NCBI GenBank assembly: GCA_030642885.1
Contig: DAOWMX010000157.1
Coordinates: forward strand, 1 to 5,604
Direction: 5' to 3'
Origin: Anaerolineales bacterium
GTDB taxonomy: Bacteria > Chloroflexota > Anaerolineae > Anaerolineales > E44-bin32
DNA length: 5,604 nt
Shown in pieces: positions 1-5,604 of this stretch. The stretch's first letter is position 1. Each line of letters starts with the position of its first letter. Both the position numbers and the translations under genes were made by a program. The notes beneath the pieces were generated by a model. That model saw nothing but the letters and a program-made list of their open reading frames with translations. It had not been told where the DNA came from and did not search any database.

Positions 1-290
1 CATAGGGATTTCTCGCTGAGTTTATCCTGAGTGAAACCGAAGGGTTCAGCATGACCATCTCCTTCATCATGTTATTTCGAAGAGCGGAGGGTACGAAGAT
101 CCCTCAGTGTTAGCCCGAAGGGGCTCTGCTATGAGCCCGTCAGGGCGACGCCTGTCCTGAGCGAAGTCCCCAGTTTTATCGGGGGTGAAGCCGAAGGATC
201 TCAATCTCCACGCAAGAAACGAGGAGATCGCTTTGCGGAGTTGAGCCTGAGCGGTGTCCTGAGCCTATCGAAGGAAAAGCCGAATGGGCT
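1..290. repeat. Cluster of degenerate short interspersed repeats, no gene
   Basis: No credible coding frame lies in the first 330 bases. The stretch is instead built from related short modules. Examples are TCCTGAGTGAAACCGAAGG at 25-43, TCCTGAGCGAAGTC at 155-168, GTGAAGCCGAAGGATCT at 185-201, AGCCTGAGCGG at 244-254 and TCCTGAGCCTATCGAAGGA at 257-275. A second motif pair is CCCGAAGGGGCTC (114-126) against CCGAATGGGCTC (280-291). Read on the minus strand, one part translates as FDRLRTPLR, a signature I know from intergenic repeats mis-annotated as protein in many environmental genomes, Chloroflexota among them. The copies are diverged and partly truncated, so this looks like an old cluster. Function is unknown; hairpin-forming REP-like elements are the closest comparison. 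Confidence 0.75.
121..138. repeat. Perfect 6-bp inverted repeat within the repeat cluster
   Basis: GGGCTC at 121-126 and GAGCCC at 133-138 are exact reverse complements around a 6-nt loop (TGCTAT). The hairpin is GC-rich but has no following T-run, so it is not a typical intrinsic terminator. It is probably part of the repeat element's own structure. Confidence 0.5.
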
Positions 291-318
291 CGCAATAGCA
301 CAAGCAACTTTAATCGGG

Positions 319-324
319 TATAAA
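319..324 (+). promoter_or_regulatory. Candidate -10 box for a leaderless YgjP-family gene
   Basis: TATAAA matches the bacterial -10 consensus at 5 of 6 positions. It ends 6 nt before the GTG at 331, so transcription would begin at or next to the start codon. No Shine-Dalgarno sequence precedes that GTG, which fits a leaderless message. No convincing -35 box lies 16-18 nt upstream. The call rests on spacing and the one hexamer only. Confidence 0.35.
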
Positions 325-330
325 AACAGC

Positions 331-1059
331 GTGAACACCAAGGTGCAGCAAATCGAAATCGAAAATATCGTCGTTGATGTGACCCGTAAGAACATCAAAC
401 ACATGTACTTTACTGTTTATCCACCCAACGGCGAGGTGCGAGTGTCAGCGCCGCTCCGCTTTGACGACGAAGCTATCCGCAAGGCCGTGACCGCGAAGCT
501 GCCGTGGATCAGACGCCAGCAGGCCAAGTTCGAAGGGTGGGAAGAGCTATCGCCGCTGCAGTATGTCTCCGGGGAGAATCACTACTTTGAAGGGCAGCGC
601 TACTTGCTGAATGTTATCTATCACGACGGGCCACCAAATGTGGTAATTCATAACAACGCCACACTCGACCTTTTTGTGAGGATGGGAAGTGACGCCGAGA
701 AACGCGAGCGTGCTCTCATGGCCTGGTATCGCCAGCAGCTCAAAGAAGCCATTCCACCCCTAATTGCCAAATGGGAACCGATTATCGGTGAAGAAGTGGC
801 TGAGTGGGGCGTGAAGCGAATGAAAACGAGGTGGGGCAGCTGCAACATCAAGGCTCGCCGCATCTGGTTGAATCTGGAGCTCATCAAAAAACCTGGTTGC
901 TGCCTGGAATACATCATCGTGCATGAGATGGTGCACCTGCTAGTGCGTCTTCATAACGATCGTTTCATGACCTACATGGACGAGTTCATGCCGCAGTGGC
1001 GACTCTGCCAGGATGAACTGAACAAAGCTCCCCTGGCGTATGCAAATTTGGGTTATTGA
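331..1059 (+). CDS. YgjP/DUF45-family zinc metallohydrolase
   Basis: Predicted 242-aa cytosolic protein of the YgjP-like M48/DUF45 family, complete and of normal family length (about 230-240 aa). The N-terminal beta-rich part starts near IEIENIVVDVTRKNIKHMY and contains GEVRVSAP at about 35-42, a family hallmark. A charged middle region follows, then MKTRWGSC at 164-171. The zinc site is H198-E199-M-V-H202 with a third likely ligand H208 in RLHNDRF, followed by the family's MPQWR tail (about 220-224). E. coli YgjP has been described as a UTP pyrophosphatase; whether this homologue shares that activity is not visible in the sequence, and a protease role is only implied by the motif. The frame stays open up to TTG 241, but those 30 extra residues (SLSGVLSLSKEK and on) are mostly translated repeat, so GTG 331 is preferred; GTG 343 is a fallback. 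No signal peptide or membrane segment is seen. No functional link to its neighbours is evident. Confidence 0.93.
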   Translation: MNTKVQQIEIENIVVDVTRKNIKHMYFTVYPPNGEVRVSAPLRFDDEAIRKAVTAKLPWIRRQQAKFEGWEELSPLQYVSGENHYFEGQRYLLNVIYHDGPPNVVIHNNATLDLFVRMGSDAEKRERALMAWYRQQLKEAIPPLIAKWEPIIGEEVAEWGVKRMKTRWGSCNIKARRIWLNLELIKKPGCCLEYIIVHEMVHLLVRLHNDRFMTYMDEFMPQWRLCQDELNKAPLAYANLGY

Positions 1060-1128
1060 CCGTTTTGTGGATTGTCTGCCATCCGTGTTTTTAGCTGGGT
1101 TCCTGCAGGTTCCACCCGCAACATCGCG

Positions 1129-1157
1129 TTGTCGAATTCCTGCGCATGCGTTATGCT
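1129..1157 (+). promoter_or_regulatory. Weak sigma70-like promoter candidate for the lipoprotein gene
   Basis: TTGTCG (1129-1134) and TATGCT (1152-1157) are separated by exactly 17 nt, each matching consensus at 4 of 6 positions. Transcription would start near 1164, giving a leader of about 32 nt that contains the ribosome binding site. Such matches arise by chance, so this is tentative. It would make the lipoprotein independent of the YgjP-family gene 136 bp upstream. Confidence 0.3.
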
Positions 1158-1182
1158 CACAGGAAATACATTGGCTCGTTGA

Positions 1183-1188
1183 GAGGAG
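1183..1188 (+). promoter_or_regulatory. Ribosome binding site that fixes the lipoprotein start
   Basis: GAGGAG sits 7 nt before GTG 1196. It selects this start over the earlier in-frame ATG at 1040, which overlaps the end of the preceding gene and would put 52 non-hydrophobic residues ahead of the signal peptide. Confidence 0.7.
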
Positions 1189-1195
1189 CGTTACC

Positions 1196-2275
1196 GTGAA
1201 AACACGCTGGATGATTATATTTCTCGTTTTGCTGCTGACCCTTACCGGCTGTGATACGCCCGCCGATGATAATGACATATCCACCTCCGTCGCGGCGACG
1301 CTCGTATCGATGGACGAGACCGAGATGGTAGAGCCTGTGGACCCAATCCCACCAACTGCCACAATTGACGTGATCGAAGAGCCCACGTTGTCCCCTCCAA
1401 CCGAAACACCCGCGCCACTTACCGATGAGGAGGCGATAAAGGCTGCGATGAATGAAACTCTGGATTCGCCTGTTGATGAGTCAACCATCATTGTTTCCGA
1501 GATTGCGGGTGACCTCGCTCGCGGCGGTCTCCAGGGTGCGTATTTCATAGCAGCAAAAGATGGCGGCGAGTGGATTATCATTTACGCCGGGCAGGCCACG
1601 CCGTACTGCAATCTTGTCAATCCCTATGGGTTTCCAGTTGAGTGGGTGGCCCAATGTCTGGCTGACGACGATTCGCTCGTCCAACGAACCGAAGCGGATG
1701 TCGATGCCGAGATCGCCTCACTCGGTCCGCCAACATGGACGGATTCTATGGACAGCGCCGGTAGGTGGTACTTGTTAAGTACGGATAATGTCACCTTCAA
1801 GATGGAAGACGGCTCGCTGGTGATGGAGGTTCAAGAAGGGGGCGGTTACGATGAATGGGGGATGACAGCAGGTGCTGTAACTGATTTCTATCTCGAAATC
1901 ACAGCCACGATGGGTGATCAGTGCAGCGGCATAGATCGCTATGGTCTCATCTTCCGTGCCCCCGATCTAAGTCAGGGATATATTTTTGAATTTTCATGTG
2001 ATGGGCGCTTTCGCCTATACAAATGGGATGGGGAGAACTATACGGGAATTCAGGACTGGAAGTCATCCGCATTGATCCTCTCTGGACCCGACCAAGAGAA
2101 CCGGCTCGGCGTCATGACCGATGGAAGCGAAGTGAAGTTGTTCGCCAATGGTAAGCTCCTGGGCGAGTACAGTATTGAAGATTACTCGGATGGTAGGTTC
2201 GGTTTAGTCGTCGGGTCGACCAACACCGACAATTTCAAAGTGATGATTGATTCCGTTTCATTTTGGGATTTGTAG
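1196..2275 (+). CDS. Secreted lipoprotein with C-terminal concanavalin-like (DUF1080/LamG-type) domain
   Basis: Predicted 359-aa lipoprotein anchored on the outer face of the membrane. The N-terminus is a lipoprotein signal: VKTR, a hydrophobic core (IIFLVLLLTL), then lipobox L-T-G-C with lipidated C19. Residues 20-75 form an acidic, Thr/Pro-rich linker (PPTATI, SPPTETPAPL). A small domain at about 77-155 has ARGG, GAYFIAAK, GEWIIIYAG and the cysteine pair C138/C154; similar domains recur in Anaerolineae lipoproteins. Residues 181-359 look like a beta-sandwich of the 3-keto-disaccharide hydrolase/LamG type (YGLIFRAPDLSQGYIFEF, FRLYKWDG, LGVMTDGSEVKLFANGKLLG, FGLVVGS, VMIDSVSFWDL), with C243 and C268. 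No catalytic set could be identified, so glycan binding is as likely as hydrolysis. GTG start is supported by the GAGGAG site and signal-peptide position. No partner gene is adjacent. Lipoprotein assignment is firm; function is unknown. Confidence 0.88.
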   Translation: MKTRWMIIFLVLLLTLTGCDTPADDNDISTSVAATLVSMDETEMVEPVDPIPPTATIDVIEEPTLSPPTETPAPLTDEEAIKAAMNETLDSPVDESTIIVSEIAGDLARGGLQGAYFIAAKDGGEWIIIYAGQATPYCNLVNPYGFPVEWVAQCLADDDSLVQRTEADVDAEIASLGPPTWTDSMDSAGRWYLLSTDNVTFKMEDGSLVMEVQEGGGYDEWGMTAGAVTDFYLEITATMGDQCSGIDRYGLIFRAPDLSQGYIFEFSCDGRFRLYKWDGENYTGIQDWKSSALILSGPDQENRLGVMTDGSEVKLFANGKLLGEYSIEDYSDGRFGLVVGSTNTDNFKVMIDSVSFWDL

Positions 2276-2482
2276 GATAACTTATCGAGTTTGTTTCGGT
2301 TTTTGGCCCGATCCTCCCCAGACTGCGACTGTTTCATCTTAACTCGTCGACGCGAGGAGCGTGTCTCCCTGGCTGACGTGGGTGTTGCTGGAGCCGGTTG
2401 CTAATGGGAGGGGGGGAATATATCACGCCGGGCTTTCTCTACTTGCCACATATTTAATCGCCACGTTCGCAATCTCCTCAGT

Positions 2483-2504
2483 TTGCCAGTTGTCCTTCTG
2501 GCGA
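2483..2504. repeat. Short inverted repeat overlapping the promoter candidate
   Basis: GCCAG (2485-2489) and CTGGC (2498-2502) pair perfectly around the 8-nt loop TTGTCCTT; the outer positions add one G-T and one A-T pair. The loop contains the proposed -35 box. It could be an operator half-site pair, but at this length chance is a real explanation. Confidence 0.3.
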
Positions 2505-2518
2505 GTAAGTGCTACAAA
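2490..2518 (+). promoter_or_regulatory. Weak sigma70-like promoter candidate for the AddB-like gene
   Basis: TTGTCC (2490-2495) and TACAAA (2513-2518) lie 17 nt apart, each 4 of 6 to consensus. The -35 resembles the TTGTCG proposed upstream of the lipoprotein. Transcription would start near 2525, leaving about 14 nt including the purine-rich AAAGGGG (2528-2534) just before GTG 2539. Confidence 0.3.
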
Positions 2519-2538
2519 AGGACTCTGAAAGGGGATTG

Positions 2539-5500
2539 GTGAAGGCCATGGCTCCGACGATCCTGCAGTCAACTCCAGCGACGGGCAAGACACACGCATG
2601 CATTTCCCGCGTCCAGGAAGCGGTTAAGCAGCTTCATGGTATTCCCGCCTTGGTCATTCTCCCCGACCGCTACCAGGAACGGGCATTCAACCAGCGTCTG
2701 ATAGATGCGGGCGGGGCATTTGGCGTGCAGATCGGTACCTTCGGCACGCTCTATCAGGAGATCCTGCGGCTGGCCGGTAAATCCGTCCCGTTGGCCTCAG
2801 ATGTGGTTCTCCAGCGGTTGATCCGGAGCGTGATTGAAGATGCGCTGAGTGAGAGGCAGCTCTCCCATTTCCAGCAGATCGCCGCTAAGCCCGGGTTCCT
2901 GAGCGTTTTAAAAGACCGCTTTGGTGAGCTCAAGCGCGCCCAAGTCCAGCCGCATACGTTTCTCAAATTCACTGCAAAGCAAGACGAGGCGCTGCAAGAG
3001 CTCGCCCTGCTATATGAACGCTACCAGATACTGCTGCGAGAACTTGGCTGGGCCGATCCCGAAGGGCTGAACTGGCTGGCGGTTGCAGCGCTCGAGGCGG
3101 ATCCTGATTTATGCGCGGACTGGCCGCTGCTGGTCGTGGACGGCTTCGATTCCTTCCACGGCTCTCAACTTTCCGCGCTTAAACTGCTCGGTGACCGTAT
3201 GCCGCAAGTGCTGATCACCTTCCCCGGGGATTTACAGAACGACCGCACCGCTTTCCGTCGTTTCAAGCGTTCCTTCAAGAGGCTGCATGCGGCGCTTCCC
3301 GAAGCCGTGATCGAGCGGCTGGAGGGTGAAGTGCATCTTCCGGCGCCCCTGGCTCAATTCGAAGCCGGCCTCTTCGAGCCAGATCTGGCGCTTATTCAAG
3401 GAAATGTATACGTTTGCCAGCTTGAGGCGCGCACGACAGCTGATGAAGCGCGTGAAGCGCTGCGCTGGATCAAAGCCCGCATCGTGCGCGACGGGCTCCG
3501 TCCTCAGGAATGCGCAATCGTCACGCCGAAACCGGAGCTTTATCGTCCTCTGCTGCGCGAAGCAGCGCTCGAATTTGGCCTGCTGCTGCGTTTCACCCAC
3601 GGTGATCCGCTGCCGGACGCACCCGGCATCACAGCCTTGCTAGAATTGCTCGCTCTGCCGCTCTTAAACTGGCCGCGGCGCGGCACGCTCGACGCGCTTT
3701 CTTCCCCGTACTTCGACCTGAGCCCCTTTGGTTTCAACGATGATGACACCATCGCCCTTGATGAGCTCAGCCTTTACGGACAGATCATCGCGGGCCTGGA
3801 CGAATGGAGTGGGGCATTGGCACGCCTCGCCTCTGACGATGATGAAGATCGTCGCTCGTACGACGAAGCGACGCGCTGGCCGAACCTGCCGCGAGGCGAT
3901 CAAGCCCAGGCGCTATTGGACGCGCTGAAGACTTTCAGCGATCGCATTCAACCGCCAGACTCAAAAACCACCACGCATTGGGTCGCCTGTCTCGAAGACC
4001 TGTTGGAAGATCTGTCCTTCTTCCAGCGTTGCGAGACGTTGCTTGATCGCGCCGCAGCGCTCGAGTTCAGGGAGGTGCTGCGGGCGCTCGTGCTCGGCGA
4101 AGCAGTGGCCGGTGAGCGTGAGATGGCGTATGGGGCTTTCATCCTCGAACTCCGGTCTGCTCTGGAGAGCGCCTATTTTGAAGCGTCACTGGATTGGCGT
4201 ACGCCTTCAGTTCTGGTTCTGCGAGTTCTGAATGCGCGTGGACTGCGCTTCAAAGCAGTTGTCATTCTGGGGCTTGCGGAGGGGTTCTTCCCGGAGGTAG
4301 AACGTGAGGATCCGTTTTTTACGGATGCTGCCCGCGAGGTTCTTGGTCTTGAATCTCGCCTGGGGCGCGAGCAAACCGGCCTCTTCTACCAGGTGGTGAC
4401 GCGCGCGGATCAATTTCTGCTGCTCACGCGACCATATTTAGCCGAAGACGGGGAGTATTGGCAAGCTTCACCTTTCTGGCGAGCGGCGAAATCTATGCTG
4501 GCTGATGACCCGCAAAGGGTTCGTCCCGAAGAGTCGCGATCGCTGACGGAGGCAGGTTCCCCAGAGGAACTGCTCTTCTGGGGTGTACGCAGGGGTGCTC
4601 TTCCGCCGCAGTACAAGGCGCTGCAACCACGCTGGGAGAGGCTGCGGTCAGCTCGTGATGTGCTCGCTATACGACAAGCGCGCGAAGCAGATGGGGATCA
4701 CGAGGGGGATCTTTCCTCCATAATCGAACGCTTACGCATAACCTATGGGCCGGACCACGTCTGGAGCTCCAGTCGCTTGGAGAGCTACGGCACCTGCCCA
4801 TTCTTCTTCCTCTCTGCGTCCGCCTTAAAACTTGATCCGCGCGATCCGCCTGAGCCGGGTTACGATGCGGCGCAGTTGGGTTTGGTGCTCCATGCCGTAC
4901 TGGAAGAGGTTTATCCGGCGGTTGAGGATCCAACGGATACCGCGGCGGTGCTGCGTGCCCTGCCTGAGCTAGCGGAAGCTGCTTTCGCCGAAGCGCCGGA
5001 GAAGTATGGCTTCCGGCCAACGGCTTTGTGGGCGTTGGAGCAGCAAGAGTTGCTGGAGATTCTCGAGGTAACGATCGAGGCGCTTGGGGAAGCTTCGGTA
5101 GGGTGGCGGCCGTATGCCTATGAGCAGGTATTTGGTCTGCATGGGAAGCCCGAATTGCGGATCGAGCTTGAGGGCGGGGATGTGCTCGTGCGGGGGGTGA
5201 TCGACCGCGTTGATCGCAACGCTGAGGGTGAGGTGCGTATTCTCGACTATAAGACCGGCGGCAGTCACCTTTCTAAAAACGATCTTATCAGCGGCCGCAG
5301 GTTGCAGCTCGCGATTTACGCCATGGGTGCACGCGATGCGCTGGGTCTGGGTGAGCCTGTGGAGGGGATATATTGGACGATCCGCGGGGCGAAAGCCGGG
5401 GCGTTGAAACTGGGTTCGTTTAAAGCGTTTACGGATGAAGGGGTTTTTGAGGGACCTGAAGGGGCGATGGAACTGGCGAGGAGACATGTGGACAGATTTG

Positions 5501-5604
5501 TCGAGGGTGTGCGCTCAGGGGATTATGCGCCCGCTGCTCCTGAGGGAGGCTGCCCTCCCTATTGCCCGGTTGTGGGCTGGTGTTGGCGGTATCGGGAGGG
5601 GTGG
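2539..5604 (+). CDS. AddB-like PD-(D/E)XK exonuclease subunit with Fe-S cysteines (3' end beyond window)
   Basis: An open frame of 1022 codons runs off the window. The N-terminal part is a UvrD-type helicase fold that looks inactive, as in AddB: a Walker A-like STPATGKT (11-18) with Ser in place of the first Gly, and VVDGFDSF (199-206) where an active helicase would carry DE. Later come VLRVLNARGLRFKAVVILGLAEGFFP (560-585 as short motifs: NARG 565-568, GLAEGFFP 578-585), typical of this superfamily. The nuclease domain at about 740-1020 has H785 (GLVLHAVLE), D889 (GVIDRVD), D903 and K905 (DYKTG), and Q923/Y927 (QLAIY), a complete RecB-type active site. C753 (TCPFFF) plus C1005, C1009 and C1015 match the split 4Fe-4S ligand arrangement of AddB. 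Likely role: end resection in double-strand-break repair with an AddA-type helicase, which is not in the window. GTG 2539 has AAAGGGG 4 nt upstream; ATG 2548 is an equally possible start. The three C-terminal cysteines are already present, so the stop is probably close. RecB/Cas4-like defence nucleases share these domains, but the helicase-like N-terminus favours AddB. Confidence 0.92.
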   Translation, partial: MKAMAPTILQSTPATGKTHACISRVQEAVKQLHGIPALVILPDRYQERAFNQRLIDAGGAFGVQIGTFGTLYQEILRLAGKSVPLASDVVLQRLIRSVIEDALSERQLSHFQQIAAKPGFLSVLKDRFGELKRAQVQPHTFLKFTAKQDEALQELALLYERYQILLRELGWADPEGLNWLAVAALEADPDLCADWPLLVVDGFDSFHGSQLSALKLLGDRMPQVLITFPGDLQNDRTAFRRFKRSFKRLHAALPEAVIERLEGEVHLPAPLAQFEAGLFEPDLALIQGNVYVCQLEARTTADEAREALRWIKARIVRDGLRPQECAIVTPKPELYRPLLREAALEFGLLLRFTHGDPLPDAPGITALLELLALPLLNWPRRGTLDALSSPYFDLSPFGFNDDDTIALDELSLYGQIIAGLDEWSGALARLASDDDEDRRSYDEATRWPNLPRGDQAQALLDALKTFSDRIQPPDSKTTTHWVACLEDLLEDLSFFQRCETLLDRAAALEFREVLRALVLGEAVAGEREMAYGAFILELRSALESAYFEASLDWRTPSVLVLRVLNARGLRFKAVVILGLAEGFFPEVEREDPFFTDAAREVLGLESRLGREQTGLFYQVVTRADQFLLLTRPYLAEDGEYWQASPFWRAAKSMLADDPQRVRPEESRSLTEAGSPEELLFWGVRRGALPPQYKALQPRWERLRSARDVLAIRQAREADGDHEGDLSSIIERLRITYGPDHVWSSSRLESYGTCPFFFLSASALKLDPRDPPEPGYDAAQLGLVLHAVLEEVYPAVEDPTDTAAVLRALPELAEAAFAEAPEKYGFRPTALWALEQQELLEILEVTIEALGEASVGWRPYAYEQVFGLHGKPELRIELEGGDVLVRGVIDRVDRNAEGEVRILDYKTGGSHLSKNDLISGRRLQLAIYAMGARDALGLGEPVEGIYWTIRGAKAGALKLGSFKAFTDEGVFEGPEGAMELARRHVDRFVEGVRSGDYAPAAPEGGCPPYCPVVGWCWRYREGW

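Larger units (their letters stand above)
2276..2538. other. Intergenic spacer between lipoprotein and nuclease genes
   Basis: This 263-bp stretch carries no gene on either strand. It has a G-tract (GGGAGGGGGGG, 2406-2416), a short hairpin at 2483-2504 and a weak promoter candidate at 2490-2518. No GC stem followed by a T-run was found after the lipoprotein stop, so no intrinsic terminator is called. Confidence 0.6.

Noticed and set aside
1..290. CRISPR array
   Set aside because: The repeated modules are diverged, unevenly spaced and lack unique spacers of constant length.
201..404. 67-aa minus-strand open frame containing FDRLRTPLR
   Set aside because: The sequence is a translation of the interspersed repeat plus antisense of the YgjP-family gene start, not a protein.
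1098..1150. Direct repeat GGTTCC-TGCA-GGTTCC (1098-1113) and the palindrome CGCATGCG (1143-1150)
   Set aside because: Too short to distinguish from chance in 136 bp and without a T-run to suggest a terminator.
1040..1195. 52-codon N-terminal extension of the lipoprotein from ATG 1040
   Set aside because: It overlaps the previous gene's end and would bury the signal peptide; the GAGGAG site and lipobox position support GTG 1196.
940..1581. 213-aa minus-strand open frame, Ser/Val-rich
   Set aside because: It lies opposite the lipoprotein's signal and linker region, has low-complexity composition and no recognisable domain; it is a shadow of the real gene.
2406..2416. G-tract as a possible G-quadruplex
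   Set aside because: Only one long run and one GGG are present; four separate G-runs are lacking within a short distance.
4969..5487. 172-aa minus-strand open frame
   Set aside because: It is antisense to the nuclease core (D889, DYKTG, QLAIY), which is clearly coding on the plus strand.

Overview
The window most resembles a mid-GC Chloroflexota (Anaerolineae-like) chromosome. This is an inference from three things: a lipoprotein with a Thr/Pro-rich linker and a C-terminal jelly-roll domain, an AddB-like Fe-S nuclease of the type common in that phylum, and an upstream cluster of degenerate 'CCTGAGC-GAAGTC-GAAGG' repeats whose reverse-strand translation reads FDRLRTPLR. No rRNA, tRNA, CRISPR array, transposase or phage gene was seen. 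All three genes lie on the plus strand.

Layout. Positions 1-290 are non-coding and hold decayed copies of a short interspersed repeat. Positions 331-1059 encode a complete YgjP/DUF45 zinc metallohydrolase with an HEMVH motif; its GTG start sits 6 nt after a TATAAA box, which suggests a leaderless mRNA. A 136-bp gap carries a weak promoter candidate and a good ribosome binding site. Positions 1196-2275 encode a secreted lipoprotein with a lipobox (LTGC), a small Cys-pair domain and a concanavalin-like C-terminal domain. A 263-bp gap carries a G-tract, a short hairpin and a second weak promoter candidate. From 2539 to the window edge one open frame of 1022 codons runs without a stop. It encodes an AddB-like protein: a degenerate UvrD-type helicase fold followed by a PD-(D/E)XK nuclease whose four cysteines (C753, C1005, C1009, C1015) fit a 4Fe-4S cluster.

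The three genes do not look like one pathway. The spacing and separate promoter candidates suggest three transcription units. The nuclease subunit would be expected to work with an AddA-type UvrD helicase-nuclease in double-strand-break end resection; that partner is not in the window and may lie just downstream. I did not find a clearly new defence or mobile system. The best leads are the repeat cluster, the AddB variant with a substituted Walker A glycine, and a strand-composition shift inside that gene.
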